Part shown: piece after piece, positions 7,190 to 11,994 of the stretch
How the letters are laid out: every line of letters begins with the position of its first letter
Position numbering within the stretch: position 1 is the first letter of the stretch
DNA from: Phycisphaerales bacterium UBA1161
Lineage (GTDB): Bacteria > Planctomycetota > Phycisphaerae > Tepidisphaerales > Tepidisphaeraceae
Assembly: GCA_002311745.1 (NCBI GenBank)
Contig: DBZL01000070.1
Span: forward strand, 1 to 11,994
Length of the DNA stretch: 11,994 bases
Reading direction: 5' to 3'
Position numbers and translations under genes: made by a program
The notes under the pieces: model-generated
Database searches by the model: none
Seen by the model: only the letters and a program-made list of their open reading frames with translations
Told to the model about the DNA's origin: nothing

Positions 7190-7218
7190 GACCCGGGCGG
7201 TTTTGAATCGTAAGTTTG
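7190..7218 (+). promoter_or_regulatory. Possible promoter of the SPOR-like gene
   Basis: TTGACC (7190-7195), a 17-base spacer, then TAAGTT (7213-7218), which matches only three positions of TATAAT. It lies in the 145-base divergent gap before ATG 7265. No equally good candidate is seen for the hydrolase on the other strand. Confidence 0.3.
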
Positions 7219-7264
7219 CAGTTGCGGCTCAGGATGAGCCGGCCTACCGAAAGGATGGTCACGG

Positions 7265-8107
7265 ATGGCCAAGGGAAAACGTTCGGTCGCACTGTTCGAA
7301 GTCATCCAAAAGGATAAACGATTTGTCCGTCAAGGTCCGCAGACTCCCACGCCTGTGGCCGCTCAAGCTGCGTCCGCGGCGACGCTGCCGGCGCCTAAAG
7401 CGCCCTCACCCCTGTCGATTCCCCTGCCAAAGACCGCAGGGCCTGATCTGATCGCGAGGGCTTTGCACATCCTGCGTGCCGCGCGCGCCCGTATGCAGCC
7501 GCCCATCCAGAAGCTCAAGCCGCGGGTGGCGCAGCACAGCAGCCTATTGCTGGGCGTCATGGCCGCGATCACGGTCATCGGCGCGATCGCCATCGCGCGG
7601 CGGGCTGCGCATCCCGCGGCATCGGCGCCGCGCGCCGCCATCACGGCCGACCAAGCCCGCACGCAAACCGTGCATCCCTCCGTTCTGGATGTCACCCCCA
7701 CCACGGCCAGCCCGCCCAGCGCCGCTCCCGTCGTCGTCAGCGCCGATGCCGATGCCCTCTCGGCCGACGCCGCCGCCGCACGTCCGGCCAGCAGCGTCCT
7801 GACGCCCACACGCCAAGTCAATCTCAACTACGTCCTGATCCAAAGTTACGGCGATGAAAAGACCGCGACCGAGGCCCGCGATTTCCTCAACAAAAACGGC
7901 GTGCCCTGCACGATCGAGCGCGGCGTAAAAAATTGGCGCAAGGATTTTTACCTGGTGATCGGCTTGCAAGGATTCCCCCGCGCCTCCGGGCAGGAATACC
8001 TGGCCTATCGCAATCGCATCGAAGCCCTGGGCGCCCAATTCGCCCCGTCACCGCGCAGCTACAAGCGATTCGATCCAGTCGCGATCAAGTGGGATCGGGC
8101 GAATTGA
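7265..8107 (+). CDS. Single-pass membrane protein with SPOR-like C-terminal domain
   Basis: A 280-residue protein. The N-terminus MAKGKRSVALFEVIQKDKR matches a conserved start that I associate with planctomycete SPOR-type proteins, and is followed by a Pro/Ala-rich stretch (25-60), a membrane helix at about 93-111 (SLLLGVMAAITVIGAIAIA), a Pro/Ala/Ser linker (112-182) and a compact domain from about 185 to 255 (NYVLIQSYGDEKTATEARDFLNKNGVP, then FYLVIGLQGF). The last part has the beta-alpha-beta pattern of SPOR domains, which bind denuded peptidoglycan glycans at division sites; here that binding is inferred. Topology suggests the N-terminus inside and the SPOR-like domain outside. AAAGGA (7250-7255) lies nine bases before the ATG. 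It is convergent with manA, separated by 30 bases of AT-rich repeat. Confidence 0.78.
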   Translation: MAKGKRSVALFEVIQKDKRFVRQGPQTPTPVAAQAASAATLPAPKAPSPLSIPLPKTAGPDLIARALHILRAARARMQPPIQKLKPRVAQHSSLLLGVMAAITVIGAIAIARRAAHPAASAPRAAITADQARTQTVHPSVLDVTPTTASPPSAAPVVVSADADALSADAAAARPASSVLTPTRQVNLNYVLIQSYGDEKTATEARDFLNKNGVPCTIERGVKNWRKDFYLVIGLQGFPRASGQEYLAYRNRIEALGAQFAPSPRSYKRFDPVAIKWDRAN

Positions 8108-8139
8108 ATCTCAAATCTCAAATTTGAAATTTCAGATTT
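8104..8139. repeat. AT-rich heptad tandem repeat and palindrome between convergent genes
   Basis: From 8104 to 8138 the sequence runs as five degenerate 7-base units close to TCAAATT. The part 8113-8139 is also a near-perfect palindrome: AAATCT (8113-8118) pairs with AGATTT (8134-8139) and AAATTT (8120-8125) with AAATTT (8127-8132), with one C-C mismatch and a central G. It overlaps the last codon of the SPOR-like gene and the manA stop. Its place suggests a bidirectional transcription end, although the stem has little GC. Confidence 0.6.
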
Positions 8140-9124
8140 AAGACGGGAAGGTCACCTCAACCCAATCGCAGTCGCTTTGCGCTTCCACGGCCGGCGATTT
8201 CAAAGCGGCCGGCAGCAGTACCGTGTCCCCGCGCGCCAGCGAATCCGAATATCCGGCCGTCTTCACGGTCGCGCGCCCATCGAGCATCATCCACACGATC
8301 GGCCTTCCCGGCTGAATCGCCCGGCGGCTGCCGCGCTCCAATCGACGCTTTTCGATGCAAAAATACTCGCACGACACCAAGCCCGACGACGGCGCCGCCG
8401 CCGCCCGGCCCGCGGAAAAATCGATGCACTGCAGCGCCTGCTCGACGTGCAGCGTTCGCAGCTTGCCCGTTGCCGGGTCGATCCGGTTGAAATCGAAGAC
8501 GCGAAACGTCGTGTCGCTGGGGGTCTGCACCTCGGCCGCCAGGATGCCGGCGCCCAGCGCATGCACCGTGCCGCTGGGAAGATAAAAACAATCCCCCGCT
8601 TTGACCGGCACGGCGTTGATTAACGATTCCACCGTGCCGGCGGCCAAAGCCGCCTGAAGCGATTGCCGCGTGACGCCGGGGGCGAGGCCCTTAAGCAGTC
8701 GCGCGCCGGAATCGGCCTGCACGATGTGCCACGCCTCGCTCTTCAGATGCGCCTCGGGATGAGCCGCGGCATACGCGCGGTCGGGATGCACCTGCACCGA
8801 CAAATCCTGCCGGGCATCCAGAAACTTGATCAGAATCGGAAACTGCCCCTGCGGCCCCACCAGCGGAACCTCGCCGACAAGCTCGTTGCCAAATTGCCCA
8901 ACCAGCTCGTGCAGCGTCTTGCCCGCCAGCGGCCCGGCAGCCACTTCGCTGCTGAGCCAAGTAGCCGATTGGTCCACCACCCCCGGCGGGAAATCGTACA
9001 GCTCCCAACTCTCGCCGATCAGCTTCCCCGCTGGCAGGGGTTTGCCCAGAACCGTCTCGATCTTCCGCCCGCCCCACATCTTTTCCAAAAATCGGGGCTT
9101 GAATTTCAAGGGGTAGAGAAACAT
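8138..9124 (-). CDS. manA: Mannose-6-phosphate isomerase, class I
   Basis: A 328-residue cupin-fold zinc enzyme interconverting mannose 6-phosphate and fructose 6-phosphate, linking glycolysis to GDP-mannose for glycans. Visible features: FKPRFLEKMWGGRK at the N-terminus, WELYDFP, the metal ligands Q111 and H113 in SVQVHPD, E130 in LKSEAWH, and H188 in LPSGTVHALGAG, then the conserved EVQTPSDTTFRVFDFNR. Length fits the short bacterial class I type. Three starts are possible. ATG 9238 would run inside the divergent PhoH gene and is rejected. ATG 9133 would lie upstream of the expected transcription start, so I prefer ATG 9124, six bases downstream of a GAGG. The gene is divergent from the PIN-PhoH gene, with only 54 bases between starts. 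Confidence 0.93.
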   Translation of the reverse strand: MFLYPLKFKPRFLEKMWGGRKIETVLGKPLPAGKLIGESWELYDFPPGVVDQSATWLSSEVAAGPLAGKTLHELVGQFGNELVGEVPLVGPQGQFPILIKFLDARQDLSVQVHPDRAYAAAHPEAHLKSEAWHIVQADSGARLLKGLAPGVTRQSLQAALAAGTVESLINAVPVKAGDCFYLPSGTVHALGAGILAAEVQTPSDTTFRVFDFNRIDPATGKLRTLHVEQALQCIDFSAGRAAAAPSSGLVSCEYFCIEKRRLERGSRRAIQPGRPIVWMMLDGRATVKTAGYSDSLARGDTVLLPAALKSPAVEAQSDCDWVEVTFPS

Positions 9125-9134
9125 CGTCCTCATA

Positions 9135-9163
9135 GTGATAAAGTAAACCCCATCGGCTGACAA
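9135..9163 (-). promoter_or_regulatory. Putative manA promoter
   Basis: On the minus strand TTGTCA (9163-9158), a 17-base spacer, then TATCAC (9140-9135). Transcription would begin near 9128, leaving at most a few untranslated bases before ATG 9124. The -35 lies just beside the ribosome site of the divergent PhoH gene, so the two control regions are interlocked. Confidence 0.45.
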
Positions 9164-9178
9164 CACGGAGGTCCGGCC

Positions 9179-10543
9179 TTGAGCAAAACCAACGGGCACG
9201 TCAAGTACTTCGTCCTGGACACCAACGTCCTGCTGCACAATCCCAGCGCCCTATTCATGTTCGCGGACAATGAAGTGATCATTCCCTTCGACGTCATCGA
9301 GGAGCTGGACAAATTCAAAGCCAACACGGACGACCTGGGCCGCAACGCCCGCACCGTCATCCGCCACCTCGATCACCTGCGTCAGGCCGGCAACCTCGCC
9401 GAGGGCGTCAGCCTGGGCGACAGCGGCGGACGCCTGCGCGTCGTGCTGGACGATAACAAGCACGCCTGCCCCATGCTCACCGCCAACACCGCCGACAACC
9501 GCATCATCTGCTGCGCCTACGCCCTGCGCCAAGAGGGCAAGCGCGTCGTCTTCATCACCAAGGACATCAACGCCCGCATCAAGAGCGACGCCATGGGCCT
9601 GATCACCGAGGATTTCGAAGCCCAGAAAGTCGATTTCGAGCGCCTGTACACCGGCTGGCGCGAACTGCCCGTCCCGTCGACGAGCATCGATCAACTCTTC
9701 TCCCAAAAGCAGGTGAAGCTGGAAATCCCCGAGTCGCACGCCAACGAGTTCGTGCTGCTCAAGGACCAGAACGACCCCTCGCACACGGCCATCGGCCGTC
9801 TGCGCGCGGATGGCACGCTCGTTCCCATACGAGCGCGCCGCGGGCCGATTTTCGGCATCATGCCCCGAAACCTCCAGCAGACCATGGCCCTGGACCTGCT
9901 CCTGGACGATTCGGTGAAACTGGTCTCCCTCATCGGGGCCGCCGGCACGGGAAAGACCCTCCTGGCCCTGGCCGCCGGCCTGGTCAAAACCCTCAACGAA
10001 GAGGTCTACCACAAGCTCCTCTGCGCCCGCCCGATCATGCCCCTGGGCCGCGACATCGGCTATCTGCCGGGCGACAAGGAACAGAAGCTCACCGCCTGGA
10101 TGCAGCCCATCTTCGACAACATGTCCTATCTGCTATCCAACCGTCTCACCGCCGAGGCCGGCCCCCACCCCTCGCACGGCTCCCACGCGTCTCTTTCCTC
10201 CGTTGAGCAGCGCATCCAGCAACTGATCGAGAGCGGCCAAGTGATTCTCGAACCCCTGACCTACATCCGCGGCCGCAGCATCCCCAACCAGTTCATGATC
10301 GTGGATGAGGCCCAGAACCTCACCCCCCACGAGGTCAAAACCATCGCCAGCCGCGTCGGCGACGGCACCAAGCTCGTCCTAACCGGCGACGCCACGCAGA
10401 TCGACAACCCCTACCTGGACAGCAGCAGCAACGGCCTGTCGTATCTGGTCGAGCGCCTAAAAGGCAAGCCCATCGTCGGCCACATCACCCTGGAAAAGAG
10501 CGAACGCTCCGAACTGGCGAGCTTGGTCACGGAGGAACTCTAA
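9179..10543 (+). CDS. PIN domain-PhoH ATPase (PhoH2/YlaK type)
   Basis: A 454-residue protein of the PhoH2 type. The N-terminal PIN nuclease domain (about 8-140) shows the acidic residues D14 (VLDTNVLLHNP), E41/E42 (DVIEELDKF), D106 (TADNRIICCA) and D129 (ITKDIN). The C-terminal PhoH ATPase has Walker A GAAGTGKT (253-260), Walker B IVDEAQN (D376, E377) and sensor LTGDATQID (401-409), with RPIMPLGRDIGYLPGD between. Known PhoH2 proteins are RNA helicases with RNase activity. The start is TTG 9179, supported by GGAGG at 9167-9171, seven bases upstream; no ATG lies near the homologous N-terminus. A His/Ser-rich loop (GPHPSHGSHASLSS, about 329-342) looks like a lineage-specific insertion. A short hairpin follows the stop. 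Confidence 0.95.
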   Translation: MSKTNGHVKYFVLDTNVLLHNPSALFMFADNEVIIPFDVIEELDKFKANTDDLGRNARTVIRHLDHLRQAGNLAEGVSLGDSGGRLRVVLDDNKHACPMLTANTADNRIICCAYALRQEGKRVVFITKDINARIKSDAMGLITEDFEAQKVDFERLYTGWRELPVPSTSIDQLFSQKQVKLEIPESHANEFVLLKDQNDPSHTAIGRLRADGTLVPIRARRGPIFGIMPRNLQQTMALDLLLDDSVKLVSLIGAAGTGKTLLALAAGLVKTLNEEVYHKLLCARPIMPLGRDIGYLPGDKEQKLTAWMQPIFDNMSYLLSNRLTAEAGPHPSHGSHASLSSVEQRIQQLIESGQVILEPLTYIRGRSIPNQFMIVDEAQNLTPHEVKTIASRVGDGTKLVLTGDATQIDNPYLDSSSNGLSYLVERLKGKPIVGHITLEKSERSELASLVTEEL

Positions 10544-10549
10544 AACAAA

Positions 10550-10568
10550 TGCCAAATCATTTTTGGCA
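10550..10568 (+). terminator. Hairpin after the PIN-PhoH gene, weak terminator candidate
   Basis: TGCCAAA (10550-10556), loop TCATT, TTTGGCA (10562-10568), starting seven bases after the PhoH stop. The 7-bp stem is of moderate GC and has no T tract after it, so it may end or protect the transcript but is not a standard terminator. Confidence 0.35.
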
Positions 10569-10596
10569 CAGATGAAATGCAGATTCACGCAGATCA

Positions 10597-10625
10597 TTGA
10601 CGAGCATCCCCAGACGCGCAATGAT
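10597..10625 (+). promoter_or_regulatory. Putative hicBA promoter, possibly leaderless
   Basis: TTGACG (10597-10602), a 17-base spacer, then AATGAT (10620-10625), four of six matches to TATAAT. The -10 ends six bases before ATG 10632, so the transcript would start at or next to the initiation codon; no Shine-Dalgarno is visible. Confidence 0.45.
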
Positions 10626-10631
10626 TACGGT

Positions 10632-10844
10632 ATGAAATTCCGAATTCTCATACAGATCGACGAAGACGGGGTGTTCGTGGCCGAATGCCCTTCTCTTCCG
10701 GGATGCATCTCGCAGGGGAAGACGCGCCAAGAAGCCATCGCCAATATTACCGACGCCATCCAGGGGTATCTGGTCAGCCTAAAGAAGCACAACGAGCCGG
10801 TTCCACTTCCTATCACGGAAGAAGTGGTCGAGGTGTCCGCATGA
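10632..10844 (+). CDS. hicB: HicB-family antitoxin (UPF0150 type)
   Basis: A 70-residue protein with the partial RNase-H-like fold of HicB antitoxins: MKFRILIQIDEDGVFVAECPSLPGCISQGKTRQEAIANITDAIQGYL shows the diagnostic DEDG-x-FVAECPSLPGC block and the EA-x-x-NI helix, ending PITEEVVEV. It is a minimal form with no added DNA-binding domain. ATG 10632 is chosen because the family starts at MKF and a promoter lies just upstream; the earlier in-frame ATGs at 10563 and 10572 would add a tail unlike the family. Its stop TGA overlaps the ATG of the downstream hicA remnant (ATGA), a common translational coupling. By family it neutralises the HicA mRNA interferase by direct binding. Confidence 0.9.
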   Translation: MKFRILIQIDEDGVFVAECPSLPGCISQGKTRQEAIANITDAIQGYLVSLKKHNEPVPLPITEEVVEVSA

Positions 10845-11062
10845 GCCGGCTGCCGGCGTGCTCAGGACGAGACGCCGTTCGGGCGTTTCAAAGGCTCGGC
10901 TTTGAAGTCGATCACTAAACCGGCAGCCATATCATCCTGCGGCATCCTAACCTTCGGCGGTTGACGGTGCCCGATCATCGGGAATTGGCCAAGGGCACCT
11001 TGCGGTCCTTGATTCGGGAGGCCGGCATTACAAAAGAGCAGTTCGCCGAACTGCGGGGCTGA
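10841..11062 (+). pseudogene. hicA: hicA (YcfA-type mRNA interferase toxin), broken by an in-frame TAA
   Basis: Reading from ATG 10841, the product begins MSRLPACSGRDAVRAFQRLGFEVDH and stops at TAA 10916-10918. Past that codon the same frame continues without any shift: TGSHIILRHPNLRRLTVPDH and then ELAKGTLRSLIREAGITKEQFAELRG to TGA 11060-11062. Together this is a full-length HicA (about 73 codons) with one codon replaced by a stop where homologues often have Gln, consistent with a single CAA to TAA change. The truncated 25-residue product lacks the catalytic His of the GSHIILRH motif and should be non-toxic. The antitoxin upstream is intact. An assembly error at this base is the main alternative. 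Confidence 0.9.
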
Positions 11063-11102
11063 ATCAGGACGAATTGGGGCGAACTAAACGCGATGCGAAC
11101 CA

Positions 11103-11807
11103 TTATTCGGTCTTTTCCTTCGGATTCGGATATTTCCGCCAGCCGACGGGGCGGCCGCGTGGGTGGAGGGACTGCTGCAAACCTAATTCTCCGGCGATCC
11201 GCTTCACCCATGAATCGATTCCCACCGGCCGGTTCCGCTGGAGCGCCGTCTGGACCATTTTCTCATCCGTCTCGCCCAGAGGCGAGTTGACCAGTTCCAG
11301 CCATCCCGACGGCCGATGCACCGGCCAGCGGGCCAGCAGCGGATACAAATCGTGCGAGCGGTTCTGTCGGACGTGGCAGCTTCCCCATCGCCAGCGCTCG
11401 GCTCGGCGCACCAAGCCCTCGTGCACCGGATTACCCTGCACGTAACGCAGCACCGTCAGCAGATGCTCGTCCTGCTGGATCGGGAAGCTCTTGAATCGGC
11501 CCCGATACAAATGCCCCTGCCCCGCCGCGGCGTGGGCGCTCTTCCAACGCTGCGCGTGCGTGAGCGTCAGCCAGCGCACGAATTGCGTCAGTTGCCCGTT
11601 TTTCCGCGGCCACAGGACCAGATGCCAACCGTTGGGCATGACGCACCAGTCCAGGATGCGGATCGGCACCCGCTGATGCGCCTCCAGCAGCACCTGCTCA
11701 AACGCCAGAAAATCGTCCTTGTTCTTAAAGAGGCGCAGGCGGCCGTTGGCTCGATTCAGAACGTGATACACCAGGCCGCCGGGTGCGTTGCGGGACATTC
11801 GGGGCAT
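11103..11807 (-). CDS. RAYT-like Y1 transposase (IS200/REP-associated type) with altered HUH motif
   Basis: A 234-residue protein, full length for the planctomycete and proteobacterial RAYT/Transposase_17 group: RNAPGGLVYHVLNRANGR at the N-terminus, CVMPNGWHLVLWPR (55-68), GHLYRGRFKSFPIQ (98-111), LRYVQGNPVHEGLVRRAERWRW from 120, with candidate catalytic Tyr Y122, and LHPRGRP near the C-terminus. Such enzymes cut and join single-stranded DNA at palindromic REP sequences. The HUH metal site is normally NHWH; here it is NGWH (G60, codon at 11628-11630), removing one metal-binding His, so activity is doubtful. The frame is otherwise intact. No clear Shine-Dalgarno; a -10-like box lies six bases upstream. 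ATG 11798 is an alternative start. Confidence 0.9.
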   Translation of the reverse strand: MPRMSRNAPGGLVYHVLNRANGRLRLFKNKDDFLAFEQVLLEAHQRVPIRILDWCVMPNGWHLVLWPRKNGQLTQFVRWLTLTHAQRWKSAHAAAGQGHLYRGRFKSFPIQQDEHLLTVLRYVQGNPVHEGLVRRAERWRWGSCHVRQNRSHDLYPLLARWPVHRPSGWLELVNSPLGETDEKMVQTALQRNRPVGIDSWVKRIAGELGLQQSLHPRGRPVGWRKYPNPKEKTE

Positions 11808-11813
11808 ACGCTC

Positions 11814-11842
11814 ATGCTATCCGACGGTCCCACCCCTGCAAA
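11814..11842 (-). promoter_or_regulatory. Possible promoter of the RAYT gene
   Basis: On the minus strand TTTGCA (11842-11837), a 17-base spacer, then TAGCAT (11819-11814), ending six bases before ATG 11807. Both boxes match four of six consensus bases. This is a weak call that gains weight only from the same spacing at two other genes here. Confidence 0.3.
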
Positions 11843-11864
11843 GGATTCGCGTCACAGTTTCATT

Positions 11865-11879
11865 GCCGGACTGGCCGGC
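11865..11879. repeat. GC-rich palindrome upstream of the RAYT gene, possible REP-like site
   Basis: GCCGG (11865-11869), loop ACTGG, CCGGC (11875-11879). It can be enlarged by pairing TTGC (11863-11866) with GCAA (11881-11884) if three bases bulge. RAYT genes are often flanked by such imperfect palindromes. With one copy visible, REP identity is speculative. Confidence 0.3.
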
Positions 11880-11884
11880 CGCAA

Positions 11885-11917
11885 AATAAATGTACTTACG
11901 CGCAATAAATGTACTTA
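11885..11917. repeat. Two 14-bp direct repeats, 19-bp period
   Basis: AATAAATGTACTTA occurs at 11885-11898 and again identically at 11904-11917, separated by CGCGC. The unit contains GTAC and is AT-rich in a GC-rich setting. Spacing near two helical turns suits paired protein binding, as in an operator or transposon end. The neighbour to the right is outside the window. Confidence 0.7.
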
Positions 11918-11940
11918 TTCCCTTTTTTCTTCCCTTTTTT
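11918..11940. repeat. Polypyrimidine tract with repeated TTCCCTTTTTT
   Basis: TTCCCTTTTTT appears at 11918-11928 and at 11930-11940 with one base between. It follows directly on the 14-bp repeats. From 11941 to 11994 I see no convincing gene start; ATG 11973 opens a frame too short to judge. Confidence 0.55.
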
Positions 11941-11994
11941 CAAACGCCAAGAGAAAAACCGCGGATGACGCGATGAGCTTCCCCACGAACGGTG

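Noticed and set aside
9125..9238. An N-terminal extension of manA into the PhoH gene
   Set aside because: It would overlap the divergent PhoH coding start, and the family N-terminus begins at the MFLYPLKF position.
9251..10012. A 253-codon minus-strand frame opposite the PhoH gene
   Set aside because: It is the antisense of a strongly conserved PIN-PhoH coding region and its peptide matches no family I know.
11885..11917. A possible CRISPR array
   Set aside because: There are only two 14-base units with a 5-base spacer, far from CRISPR dimensions.

Overview
This 12 kb window is GC-rich, gene-dense bacterial DNA, most likely from a planctomycete (Phycisphaerae-like). That assignment is an inference from gene content: an O-GlcNAc-transferase-type (SPINDLY) glycosyltransferase, a PIN-PhoH protein, a SPOR-like protein with the N-terminus MAKGKRSVALFEVI, a RAYT transposase with a C-terminal PRGRP motif, and many poorly characterised proteins. 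There is no rRNA, no tRNA I can recognise, and no CRISPR array.

Layout. (1) 1-2498: the C-terminal end of an OGT-like glycosyltransferase (+) runs tail-to-tail, with a 4-base overlap, into a minus-strand pair: a Mn-type superoxide dismutase followed 33 bases later by a YhaM-like OB-fold/HD nuclease. (2) 2499-2824: a divergent regulatory region with a consensus TATAAT and a 13-base palindrome on the sod side and a TTGACG-17-TAGACT promoter on the other side. (3) 2825-6075 (+): an amidohydrolase, a small probable lipoprotein, and an unusual protein joining an SPFH-like domain to a beta-propeller. (4) 6097-8107: a membrane-anchored alpha/beta-hydrolase fold protein whose nucleophile position is Glu (minus), divergent from a SPOR-like membrane protein (plus). 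(5) 8138-10543: a class I mannose-6-phosphate isomerase (minus) divergent from a PIN-PhoH ATPase (plus). (6) 10544-11994, accessory in character: a hicB-hicA toxin-antitoxin pair whose toxin is broken by one in-frame TAA, a RAYT/Y1-type transposase with an altered HUH motif, and an AT-rich stretch with 14-base direct repeats at the right edge.

The genes are mostly independent housekeeping or envelope functions rather than one pathway. I did not find a clear multi-gene novel system. The best leads are the disabled HicA toxin beside an intact antitoxin, the RAYT with NGWH in place of NHWH, the triad-less hydrolase, the SPFH-propeller fusion, a heptad-periodic AT repeat between convergent genes, and a recurring layout in which genes lacking a Shine-Dalgarno sequence have a -10-like box 6 to 10 bases before the ATG, suggesting leaderless transcripts.
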